Source of the DNA: Numida meleagris | Taxonomy: Eukaryota; Chordata; Aves; Galliformes; Numididae | Length of the DNA stretch: 64,000 nt | Direction of reading: 5' to 3' | NCBI RefSeq assembly: GCF_002078875.1 | Contig: NC_034409.1 | Span: 12,776,434-12,840,433 of the forward strand | Shown here: positions 1 through 32,200 of the stretch, piece by piece | Numbering within the stretch: position 1 is the first letter of the stretch | How the letters are laid out: every line of letters begins with the position of its first letter | Notes under the pieces: model-generated | What the model was told of the DNA's origin: nothing | The model's input: the letters and a program-made list of their open reading frames with translations, nothing else | Database searches by the model: none | Position numbers and translations under genes: made by a program

Positions 1-1388
1 TGGCAGGGGATTCTGAGGAAAGAAAACACCTTCCCCCGCTGCCCCTGGTTCTTGGGAAATCTGGTTTACCTGAAGCAAACCATAATTGCAACAGCGTGAA
101 CCAAAATAAAAAGTAGCAAGTTCTACACTAAGAAGAGAGGAAGTCATTTGAATTTCAGTATGCACAGGACCTTTGCTTTGAGGGTGCTAAATGAAATGGC
201 ACTGGCCCTCCTCCACTGCCCATGTACTACTGAAATAGATCACAAAGGAACACTTCCAGGTTCCTACCTCTAATCAGATTCATACCGACAGTTTGGGGAA
301 TACAGGCATTCTTTTGCCTGAACTATGTTTCCATATTTTACGTTTTACACCTGAAATTAAATAGTACCATAGAGGCCAGACTGTTTTTCTCTCTTTTGCC
401 TTTACAATCTACTGTTTCATTAAAAATAGCCAAACACATTTTTGAGCTCTACTGAAATTGATTTCACAAACACTTCAAAGCTGAGGCAGAAGCAGCTGTG
501 CTGGTAGGTAGAAAGAAATCTCAGACAATGGAGAAGTGCTTCTTTTTTGGACCTTTGAGACTTCAGACCTTGTCTAACTTCTTATTCCAGCTTAAGAGAC
601 TGCATATAGGGCATCAGTTCTTAAGTCAGTTTCAATAGGCCTCATTCCTGGTGTAAACAAGTTTGTCTTCAAGCATGAGGACAAAATAATATTCACTTAA
701 AATGAATTGTATTATTTTCTAGAAAGTATAACCAGATTTTGGCAGTGTAAGTACCATACTGATAACATAATAATTAAACAATTGTTTTCTAATACGAAAC
801 TCTCAGTGAAAATACTTGGGCAATGAAGGGATCAGTACATTTGAACAGGTTAGATATTTAAAAAAACCAAAACGGTACCATCAAGATTTAAAAAGAACAG
901 CAGCTAACACCACCAGTGTGAACTCACTGATCCAGCTGGCAGATTATTACAGATTGTATAAATCTCTGGTATGCAGATGTTGACATCAGGCTTTAAAAGT
1001 TAGTAAGAAAATTCTGTAAAGACACCGGTACAGTACATTGGAATTGCAGAACAGTTATCTTCTGCAAGTGCATTAAAGTGCCCATTTTCTCAACAGGAAC
1101 AGGAATGTCACCTTCTCTATCAGATTCTGATTGTAGCATAATACAATAACTTTTCTCATCTTGCATAATTGTATGGTCATGTCACTGAAAGGCTATACCC
1201 TGATTGAAGGAAAAAATTCAAGAGCACAAAGGCTTCCAATTCCTTGTCCACTCTTCCTGCAGAAAGTAAGCCCCACTCTATACCCGTAGATACAAATAGC
1301 CTTAGGCGCTCTTCAACCTGTGCAAATTGAATACTCAAAGAAAGTCTATCAGCATAAATCCAGTGTCCTTCTTGCCAGTTGCCACTCT
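1..1388 (-). other. SLC26A5: Putative SLC26A5 3' UTR and downstream DNA
   Basis: This lies directly downstream of the prestin stop codon. It is AT-rich with no convincing ORF. By eye I found no minus-strand AATAAA or ATTAAA in this stretch, so the transcript may end outside the window or use a variant signal. The 3' end is not resolved. Confidence 0.4.
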
Positions 1389-21926
<20,538 letters not shown>

Positions 21927-22546
21927 AGCTGATCTCACTGAATCAAGGAAGAACAGCTCTACAGTCTCCACAGCAAAACCTGGAGGTAGAGAAAAAAAGT
22001 TTGGTCACTGAACGTCACTGTCTGAACCTCTCATTTAGAATTTCCTTCCTAAGAGTGTACTTTGACGAGCCAGGTACCAGAATTGTGAGCGAAGTTTAAA
22101 AACACTAATTAGATGATCAGTAACAGTAAATAAATAGATTATACTCATTATCTTTACCACAGGGAAACCATTATTTTTATGCTTCTCCTAGGTAAAGAAA
22201 ACTTTTGCATTAATTACTCTGTAAATAATTGCAGAAACGCAAAAATGGAAGGGTATGCTCATGCTTATCTGCTCTCTTCCTCCTCAGTTTCTAAAGGAAA
22301 TGTGAATATCGAAGAGAGATTGCTTTATTGCTGCTTACTCACAAAGCAGCACACCCATCTCCAAAACACAGAACTTCAGCTTTAACAATAAGAAAGCTAC
22401 TTCCTTTTCCAGATAACCAGTGCTTCCTGCACCTATCCACCCTGCTTTCTCTTCCCTCTTTCAGAGGCTTCTTTTTCCAGACAGCAAGTATCTGGAGGAC
22501 GTACAATTCACTGCATTCAAGGAACTGTTGTTTCAAAGCATGGTTT

Positions 22547-22735
22547 CCTCAGGTGGCAGAAAGAGTGGTGAGGTATCGGAACAGTCTGCCCAGGGAGGTG
22601 GCGGTTCAAGAAACGTGGAGAGGTGGCACTTTGGGACACAGTTTAGTGGGCATGGTGGTGATGGGCTGACAGTTGGATTAGATGGTCTTATTGGTCTATT
22701 CCAACCTTAATGACTCTATGATTCTGTGATACTGC
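22547..22735 (+). mobile_element. CR1 LINE 3' fragment
   Basis: About 190 bp: GTGGTGAGGTATCGGAACAG, CTGCCCAGGGAGGTGG, a TTAGTGGGCATGGTGG 3' UTR and a terminal CTCTATGATTCTGTGA. It is strongly 5'-truncated. Confidence 0.88.
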
Positions 22736-24383
22736 TGTTCTCAGTCCTGCACCCACTAAAATGGGGTTCCATTGCCATAAACATCTGAACATGTTTAGGC
22801 CATACTCTGTTAATTACTTAGCCATGTGGTGGCTGCTTCTATAAATGTAACTCTGAATCACAGTTATTCATAATCTGAACTCTGACTCATAATTCAGAGT
22901 TCTCCAGGACTCTTCTCCCCAGGGTGATACCCCTGGTCATTTTGTACCCCATGTTTATAGAAGCAAAATGACAGAACTGAGGTATCATTAAGCAGGGATG
23001 CTGGCTAGCACTACATTTGACGACAGAAAGCACACACAAATACAGTGAAGAGAAGCCTAGCAAAAACTGAGTTCCATACTGCCTTTAAAAATAAAAGACA
23101 GATTTCAGTTAAATTCCTGCAACCTAGAATCTGAGATGACATTGATGTTTTTGACAAGCTGTGAATTAATAACAAAACAATACATGTATTTTAAACTGAA
23201 TCTTACCACGATTATTCTAATCTGGGTAGAGATGTTACTTTTGGTTTGATACCTTAAAATAATGGGAAAAAGCCCTAATTGTGAACTAGGTGTTTGGGCT
23301 GAAGTCCAGCAAGGCATTTAAGCACGCGTTTGCCTTTAACCAAGGGAGCTAACCCAGAGGTGCTTAGTTTTTGACCGTACATCAATACATTCCTAGAAAA
23401 GGGTTAGTGCACAGAAATTAAACAAGCTCCACCTAAACACTCAAAGCTAACTACGATTGGTCCAATGCTCTGATTCAGCAAATACAGTCTGCCTAGCACC
23501 AACCTTACTCCCAGAGCATTTAGTCTGACAAAGGTGCTAGAATTTTCCACCCAGGGCTCAGTGTTCTCTACCTTCAAGAATAGATCTGGCCTGGCATTTC
23601 TTCAGCTCTCATTATTTTGTAAGAAAGGTTTTCCATATACAGTCACAAAAGGATATTTTACTGAAATTGTAATTTTCCTTTACATCACATTTAAGATTTA
23701 CTTCAGCCTTATTGCATGAAATAAGACATCAAAAACGGGTTTACAAGAACAGTGGCACATCAAAGGTGCTATCAGAGCTTGTTACCTTTGTACTCTTGAA
23801 ATGCATTTTAAGCTTCTTTCCCATCTTTACATAGCTTCAAGTCACTAAGAAGTCTGAATTACATTTTATTTTCTCATATTATTGTTTACCAAACTGTAAC
23901 TCTCAGATCTGGGTCCAGTCAGCATTAGAACAGGATTATTCTACCCGCAATTCCCACTTTTTTTTTCCCATCTTCATGTTACCAGATGCACCTTATCGTA
24001 TACTGCAAGCAATCACTTTCCATATTAAGACGTTAGCGGCCAAATACACATTTGTAGCACTTTTTTTCTGCACTAAAGTCTACCTGCCCACAAATACCAC
24101 TTCCCATTTCACATCTTGCTCTGCTCCAGACAGTGAGACAGGCATGAATTCTAAAATAACTGAAATGTTAACTGCCCTAATGTAACACAACAGAGCACAA
24201 GCAACCCAGAAGCTTCCTAGGGTGCAGTGATTACAGTTTCCTGATAAAAGTGAGGGAGAAGCTGACAAGGGGACGTGCCCTGCTGGACCTGATTCTTACC
24301 AACAAGGAAGAACTTGTCAGGAACATGAAGCTTGGGAGAAGCCTTGGCTGCCGTGCCCATGAGATAAGGGAGCTCAGGATCAT

Positions 24384-24560
24384 CAAATCATAGAACAATT
24401 TGAGTTGGAAGGGACCTTTAAAGGTCATCTGGTCCAACTCCCCTGCAATGATCAGGGACACCTACAGCTACATCAGGTGCTCAGAGCCCTGTTCAGCCTG
24501 ACCTTGAATGTCTCTGGGGACAAGGCATCAACTACCTCTCTGGGCGACCTGTTTCAGTGC
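24384..24560 (-). mobile_element. CR1 LINE 3' fragment nested in another CR1
   Basis: Reverse-complement CR1 end (ATCATAGAACAATTTGAG, GGTCATCTGGTCCAAC) of about 180 bp, inserted in the ORF2 endonuclease region of the plus-strand CR1. It is therefore younger than its host copy. Confidence 0.8.
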
Positions 24561-25247
24561 TTCACTAAAAGGATCCTGAGTGGAACAAGACATACAGCTG
24601 AATCACAGTCCCAGGCTTCAGAAGATCCATGGGATATGGTCACAGAAAGAAGGATCCTAGAGAGTTGGCTGATTGTCAAAGATCTTGAATTGTCAATTCA
24701 AGAATTGTCCATTCCAATGAACAGAAATTGAAGCAAGAATGGTAGAAAGCCTGTGCAGATGACTGAGGAGCTCCTGAAAAAACTCGTATGTGAGAAAGCA
24801 TACAAGATGTGGCAGCAAGAATAGACGACCCAGCAAGAATACAGAGATGCTGTTTGAGCGTTCAGGAACAGGTTAAGGAAAGCCAAAGTCCGCCTGGAAT
24901 TGAACCTGGAGAAAGACATGAATGGCAACAACAAGAGATACAGGTGCAGCAGCAGCAAGAGGAAGTTTACAGAAAACATGGGCACTTGACTGAAAAGGAC
25001 AAAGGACCCGGTGACAAAGGACATGGAGAATGATTAGCTTTGCCTCAGTTTCTATCGGTAAAATCAGTCTTCAGCAACCCTAGTCCTTGAGACTAGTGGG
25101 AAAGTCCGGAGCAAGGAAAACTTATCTGAAGTGGAGCAGGATCAGGTACATGAACATTTGCAGGACAACCAGGGGATCAGGCCCAGCCAGCATGGGTTTG
25201 TGAAGGGCAGGTCCTGCTTGACCAACCTGATCTCCTTCTATGATTGA

Positions 25248-26357
25248 GTGACCCGACTGGTGGATGAGGGAAAGGCTGTTGATGTGGTCTACCTAGACTT
25301 CAGCAAAGCCTTCGACACTGTCTCCCACAGTATTCTCCTGGAGAAGCTGGCAGCCCATGTCTTGGACAGGTACACTCTTTGCTGGGTAAGGAGCTGGCTG
25401 GAGGGCTGGGCCCAGAGAGTGGTGGTGAATGGAGTTAAATCCAGCTGGCGACCGGTCACAAGTGGTGCTCCCCAGGGGTCGGTGCTGGGGCCTGTCCTCT
25501 TCAATATCTTTACTGATGACCTGGATGAGGGCATTGAGAGCACCCTCAGTAAGTTTGCAGATGACACCAAGCTGGCAGGAAGTGTCGATCTGCCTGGGGG
25601 TAGAGAGGCCCTGCAGAGAGATCTGGACAAGCTAGATCTCTGGGCTGAAGCCAACAGGATGAGGTTCAACAAGACCAAGTGCCGGGTCCTGCACTTCAGC
25701 TGCAACAACCCCAGGCAATGCTACAGGCTTGGGGCAGAGTGGCTGGAAAGTTGTGTGGAGGAAACGGACCTAGGGGTATTAGTCAATGCTCGGCTGAGCA
25801 TGAGCCAGCAGTGTGCCCAGGTGGACAAGAAGGCCAATGGCAACCTGGCTTCTATCAGAAATAGTGTTGCCAGTAGGAATAGGGAAGTCATTCTCCCTCT
25901 GTACTCAGCCCTGGTGAGGCCCCACCTCGAGTACTGTGTCCAGTTTTGGGCCCCTCACTGCAAAAAAGACATTGAGGCCCTGGAGCGTGTTCAGAGGAGG
26001 GCGACGAAGCTGGTGAGGGGTCTGGAGCACAGGCCTGATGAGGAGCGGCTGAGGGAGCTGGGATTGTTCAGTCCAGAGAAGGGGAGGCTCAGGGGAGACC
26101 TTATCGCTTTCTATAACTACCTGAAGGGAGGTTGTAGTGAGCTGGGGGTCGGCCTCTTCTCTCTTGTAACTAGTGACAGGACGAGGGGGAATGGCTTCAA
26201 GTTGCGCCAGGGGAGATTTAGGCTGGACATTAGGAAATACTACTTTTCTGAAAGAGTGGTCAGGCGCTGGAATGGGCTGCCCAAGGAGGTGGTGGAGTCA
26301 CCGTCCCTGGAGGTGTTCAAGAAACGTTTAGATATAGCGTTGAGAGACATAGTTTAG
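25248..26357 (+). pseudogene. CR1 reverse transcriptase remnant, 369 codons open
   Basis: Open frame within the long CR1. RT landmarks in order: [13 protein letters not shown] near the start, then [16 protein letters not shown], and FADDTK, the catalytic box with the Asp pair kept. The C-terminal part ([15 protein letters not shown]) is also CR1-typical. The frame continues upstream through FYD but is cut by a TGA at 25,245-25,247, where related copies have a Gly codon. There is therefore no genuine start, and this is a broken fragment of ORF2. It is a retrotransposon relic and not a host gene. Confidence 0.9.
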
Positions 26358-26440
26358 TGGGGTTATTGGTGGTAGGTGGATGGTTGGACTAGGTGATCTT
26401 GTAGGTCTTTTCCAACCTAGCTAATTCTATGATTCTATGA

Positions 26441-26700
26441 ACATTGCAAAAGCTGGGGACATACAGAAGACCTTGAGAGCATCTTCAGCAAGTCTGAAGA
26501 TGATATAAAACTGAAAAGAGTGGTGGATGCACCAGATAGTTGTGCTGCTATTCGGAAGCACCTTGATGGGATGGAGAAATGGGCAGGCAGGGACCTCACT
26601 GAGTTCAATACAGGGAAGCACAAAGTCCTGCTCCTGGGAGAAATGACTTCATGCACCCATAAATGCTGGGATTTAATCATCTGGAAAGCAGCTGTGCAGG
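26441..26700 (+). mobile_element. Older CR1 ORF2 fragment downstream of the long CR1
   Basis: Just past the end of the long CR1, a frame resembling its RT thumb region appears (ESIFSKSEDDIKLKRVVDAP, then LDGMEKWAGRDL, KHKVLLLGE). It lacks a CR1 3' terminus. It may be the remainder of an older CR1 into which the longer copy inserted, or an independent fragment. Confidence 0.65.
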
Positions 26701-28429
26701 TAAAGATAATATTACAATAGATAATATACATCGTCCACCGAGTAGTTGTGGAGTCAGAGAGCAGCCTTTTGTGACTAGTTCTGTGTCCCTCCAAGTGTTT
26801 GTTGACCACCAGTATTATGATTTGCCAATAGAGACTTGCAGGGCTTAGAAATTCAGACAGCCTTCACTCCCAGCATGCTCAAGGAACACGAAAAATAGCT
26901 AGAGTCATTCCCACAAGAACACAGCATAACGCAGTGATTTCTGAAAACTCCCAGACCCTAAGGCTAGAGGAAGAGAAAGGCGATCTTCTGGCATTTCTGA
27001 GTCTTACTTAATAGTGGAATACTGTTCTTGGACGAACTTTGAACTTCATAGCAAGGATAAAATTAACACGCTGCTAAGAAACATTGCCATTAATCTTATC
27101 AGCCAGATAAAAGTTAAGCTAAAGTAGCTAAAAGCTGTATGCAAAAGTCTTAAGTTAGCAATTCTTTATCTGACTGATAAAGACCTGTTCTTATGTCTTT
27201 ACTGCTACTATCAAATTCAAGGTGTCAAAGAAAAAAAAAAGGGAAGCAAATATCACTTTATAACACCATCACTAGTAATCAAGCACTTTCTCTTCACAAT
27301 CGTAGGTGATAAAGCAGAGCTGTAAAGCCATCTGCCCTGATCTTGTAGATGACAGTAATTTTTGATGCAGTTTACATAAATGAGAATTCAGCCATCAAAT
27401 CTGCAAAGACCTGAATTTGGTTACTGTGGATATTCAAACACGTACAACTGATACTTGCCTGTTCCTTCTATTCAAAATACGATGTATGAAGGAAAAAAAA
27501 AAAAACTGGAGACATGAAGAACAATGTCCTGCACCACTATCACAGCCTTAAGAGAGTTATCATTTCAGAACGGGGCATTTCTGTTCCTAACCTTGTGTAT
27601 CTAACCTGAACGTACCTGAATCTGCCTACTATAACTCAAGGGGTTCAATGACAGATCCACTGACCTGCCTGTTGTAAAGGAGCAGAAAGCCTTCCTTCTG
27701 GTAGCTAAGCACAGAATGCTTTAAATGTTGGAAAAGCATGGATGGAAATTACTAATACAGCATTATACTAGAGAAATGCATCTGTACTGGGGAACTCCAA
27801 GTTTGATCGTGAACTGCAAGTTTATCAAGTATTTAAGTATCTTTATGATTAGAAACAAAGAGGACTGCCATCAGCCAAAGCAGCCAAAGGGCTTGTGGAA
27901 TTCACTGGTTAGAAAACACGCTCCACCAAACGTACACTGAGAAGCAGAGCTATTGCAAGGTCTGTTGCTAATGTCCCAAGAGTCAATTTTCAGAACAGTG
28001 ACTCTTCTCATTTCTTTCTTTTCTCTCTGACCTCATTCCTCAGGCCCCTTATGCCCATTTACTTATCATCTTAAGTAATTATAAAATGATACCAAGCCAG
28101 AATTGAATTATTTTTTGAACAAGCACAAAGCAGATGTAAAATGACTGGGTGGGGTTATACGGAATGAGTTTTCTTAGTTTCCTTGGACTGCACTTATCAT
28201 CCTTGTTTCTCCTTTGCTACTCCCACTAAATACACTAATGAGTAGATGTTTTAGAACTGCAGCCTTCAGGTAAAGCTTCATAAATTTAGAAATAACTTGT
28301 GAACCAAACAGAACAGCTGTGCAGGTGGTAAGATAAGAAATGCTCTCCAGGAGACTTTCTTGGGAGTCTTTAAAAAAACCTAATAATCAGGACCAATCCC
28401 TGTGCAGATTTCAGACAGAAAATTTCCAC

Positions 28430-29090
28430 TCTTCCACGTAAAAAGTTGAGATGCCTGCATAGATGGTGTTGCTTAAGAGACAAAAGCTCCTCCAGACACC
28501 CGTTCCCAGTTCTACCACAGGAGCTGCCAGCCCATCTGCACAAGCCCAGAGCAGCACAGGGGATCAGTGATGGGGCCAGGGGAGTCCCAGCCCACTCTGG
28601 GTGCGGGGGCACTGGGGGTTGGTGCGGGACAGCTATCAGGAACCAGGGAATCTTCATCAACCATGTGTGTATACAGATAACTGTTTGTTCCAGCAACTGA
28701 AGGAGGCCTCAGGGGGTTACGTGGCCAGCTGCCACCAACTGGGGACACAGGGATGCAGCAGCTAGCAACAGGACCCTCAGTGTCTAAGCACAGTTGCTAG
28801 AGGGATGCACCTTGGAGATACAAACATATATGGATATATCTGTTAATTTATACATATTCTGAATGTGGACCTCCATCCTACTCAAACAGAGAAGGAGGAC
28901 AAGACGGTTGGTGCTGTCTGCCTAACCTATGTGGCTGCCCATGCATACATACAAATATATTGTGTACGCTCTGTGTGCCTGCTGGGAATATGTCTCTAGC
29001 CTTGGTACTCACAGGAACCTGGGGACATGGAGCAGCAGCAGCCTCACCTGCCTCAGACTGCTGAGTTTAGCATGATTTTACCCTAACAAA
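28430..29090. repeat. GC-richer block, possible old unclassified interspersed repeat
   Basis: A 650-bp block whose first 330 bp are clearly more GC-rich than the flanks and which ends in a stretch (TGCCTGCTGGGAATATGTCT, then TGGTACTCACAGGAACC) that looks like dispersed-repeat DNA, perhaps an LTR remnant. I cannot define ends or terminal repeats, so identity is open. Confidence 0.25.
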
Positions 29091-29269
29091 CTGATATTTT
29101 ACTCACTGAAAAGAATGTAATCACAAGATGTGAGGTGCTGAGATCCTTGACATGGAAAATAGTAACAAATTAGATCATTAAAAAAGACTAAGAAACTTAC
29201 CCCTTGTGCATAAAGAGGTATCTTATACTTCATGTTCCTTAGAGAAAAAATAAATAAAACTCAATACTA

Positions 29270-29290
29270 TTTATTATTTATTTATTTATT
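29270..29290. repeat. (TTTA)n microsatellite
   Basis: A short TTTA repeat, about 20 bp with interruptions, in the presumed 5' intron of SLC26A5. Confidence 0.7.
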
Positions 29291-32200
29291 AGTATCTAAT
29301 GTTATCTCTTATCAAATAGCAATCTTTTGTTTGTTTTCAACAAGATAATGTTTTGGAAACCTGTTATTGAGCTGCTTAATCAGTTTCACATAAGGCAGAC
29401 ACCTGTGGCACTTTGAGCAGCAAACACTGGTCTCCCCTGCCAGGTAGAGATAAGAGATGGCTTGTTTCCAGTGCAGACTCTTTGATCCTATTTACATGGG
29501 TTCTCGAGGACATCATTCTCATTTGTGTTTTGTGGCTTTAGTGACACTGGGTATGAATCTGCAATATCCACCCCTTCCTAACATTCCCCTTGAACTCCAA
29601 AAGCAGTAGCTACAGGCAGTAAAACAAATAAGTTAATCATAATGATATCATGGCCAATGACCACTTTGTTTATTTTGAGCCAACTGATAAGGATGCACAG
29701 CTCTTCTTGCACCTCAGGTCAGGTAACCATTAGCTAGGTTCACTTCTGTGGGGAAAATCCACTGCCAAAAACTGTTTTGGAGCAGGCTTCATTGAGGCCA
29801 TTCAGGTGCTGATCGGAAGAGAAAACATGGGTCAAGATCAAGCATACACACCAAGCTAACTCAGAATCATTTCCACAGCGCATGTAACGTTGGTGCACCA
29901 ATGATCTCCAGCTGAACATTAGAACCGTTCATGACCTGGCACTCTTTATCCATCTTCTTCTAGCCAAGTGGAACCAGCACGCAACAAACAAGTGCCTGAT
30001 CACGTAGCGGGGTATAGTTACATGCTGCACTTTCTTCAGTGGAGAAAGCACCTAACAAGTCCACCTATCATAGATTGCTTCATCAACCCTGTTTACACAC
30101 ACCACTACCTTCCCAACTGGCTGCATCAAGTTAAAAATAAACAAACAAACAAAAAGAAAAAGCAAAAGGTTGCTGTTTATAACCACAATAATTTCAGTGA
30201 TCATATTTATAGCACAAACGTCTGAAGCCAAAGGGGAAGCTGAAGGACAGTGAATCACACTGCAGTTACAGGAATAAATGACTGGGTCGGGAGGAGGGAA
30301 GAAAACAGAGGGTTTCGAATGCATAAACTGATATTCCAGTATCACTGCTGACAACAAAGCATGAAGTAACTATCTTATTTAACTAATAGAGGTTTTGAAG
30401 CTTCCAAGGATCCTGCAGGGATGCTCCCTTCCTAATGCTTTTGGAAAGGATTTGCCCCTCTGCAGAACAGGGTACAACAACTGCCGTGCTTGAAGAAATT
30501 CCCAAACAACTGTTGCTTCTGAAAAAGTCAACAAAGAGCTTCACCATAAGGCAGATATTCTCTTGGGAAGTAGTACTGATAGCTATTTAATCAAGCTGCC
30601 GTTCTCTTCATATAGTTTTGAGAGAGAAGTTCAATTTCTGCATTCCCATGAGGATGTGTGTTTGGAAGAAATGGATAGTTCCTTGTCAGCTGATATTATA
30701 ACACAGTTTTTCAGGGTATGTTGTTTGTGCAGTAGGTACCAAGCTAAATCCTGTATGAGCAGCAAGTAGGACTTGACTTATGACCAATCCTGCCCTCATT
30801 TAGGCAACTGCTACTTGGCTCAGATTCTGTTATCCAAGCGATAGCGTCTTCCTGACTCCTGTGTACTTAAGGGAGTTGCCTCATGCTCTGAGGAGATTGC
30901 CAGCCAGTGGAAATGACTTTCCTCAACTTTCTGACGTCAGAGTTATGCACGAAGGCCACAGCGCGCAGTGGGCAATACCGCTTTTTGCTGAAATATTTAA
31001 AATTCACAGTAACAAACCTGTACAGAAGTTTTTCAGTGCTTCACACCGGCCCCTGCAGACTCACCTTATGCCCTTGCATTTCTTCTGAGGCTGATAACAT
31101 AGCTCATAGAAAAAGAAATGTCTAACGCTCCCTGGGAACTTAAACACCAGCTGTCACATAATGAATGCGTCACAGTAAGTGTGATGGTTCTGTGTCTGCC
31201 CTCTGCTACGTAAGTAAAACTACTAATCTTGATCCACATAAAAAAGTGGTTCCACAATCGCAACAGTGCAATTAAGATGGGACAACATATAGAAATTGTT
31301 TCGGACTGACTCATTATCAGTTTGTGATGAATACCTTCATACGTTGAAGGCTTTCCACTGAAGAGTACAAGAACGATAAAATAACCTGCCAGACTGCTGC
31401 ACTCACAGCTGTACTTTAACCTGACAAGCCTATGGAAGCACTGATTTTTCAGAGGTGCTGGTGAGGTCTTCATTGATCAGCGGCATTTATAAGGTAGAAC
31501 TGAAGATATGAATATTGCAAGAAGATGATTAAGAAAATAGTGGTGCTCATCATTCAAGCACTCAAGAAGGGTAGGAATCCACCTATCAAAGCATTATCTA
31601 TACCAGATCAGCAAAGATGTCAGTCTGTAGGGACAAAGAAGAGTCCTCCAAGTGACTCCCAGCACAATGGATTCCTTCAAGAAATAACCCAAACAGGTCA
31701 CAATGACCAAGGAGCTGAAAAAGCAATACGAGTGCCTGGGTGAGGACCATCAAACAAAATGAATAAAGGCTCATTGAGTTATTTTCTGGTCTGACTTCCT
31801 CTTACAAGAAGCTTCCTTCGATACAAACACATATACAAAAGCCCCAGGTCATCTGTTAGCTATATGGACACAAGTACAGCAGGATCTGGAGCACTGCAAT
31901 ACCAAAAGATCATAAGCATCAATTTTAAACATGAAACTAGAGAACAAAAAGAAATGGAAACATACTACAGATCTGAAAATGAGTAAATAAGTACAGTGCA
32001 AAATTCCACGCTGAACTGTGAAACAGACCACAGATAAAGAAACTTAACATAAATAAGAAGGGCTTAAAAAACATTTTGCAGTCAAAACTCTGTAGCTATG
32101 GCACTACGCTAGTGAGCGGGACATGCGAGGCTAAACCTCAGTGTGTGGAAGCAGCAGCTGGACTCAGTTCCCACTTTTTCCAGAAAAGGACTGCAAGCAC

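Larger units (their letters stand above)
24236..26437 (+). mobile_element. Long CR1 LINE with degraded ORF2, interrupted by a second CR1
   Basis: The longest CR1 in the window. It begins in the endonuclease part of ORF2 (LLDLILTNKEELV), is split by a minus-strand CR1 at 24,384-24,560, and resumes with a linker (near CTTGAATTGTC and CCAATGAACAG) and the reverse transcriptase. It ends with GATTCTATGATTCTATGA. The element is not functional: it lacks its 5' end, is split, and has stops and apparent deletions (for example around 25,080-25,150). Confidence 0.88.

Noticed and set aside
25289..25708. 139-codon minus-strand ORF
   Set aside because: It is antisense to the CR1 reverse transcriptase and has no independent support.
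31066..31473. 135-codon minus-strand ORF
   Set aside because: It is in the presumed SLC26A5 5' intron with no domain, no coding-like composition and no suitable splice context.
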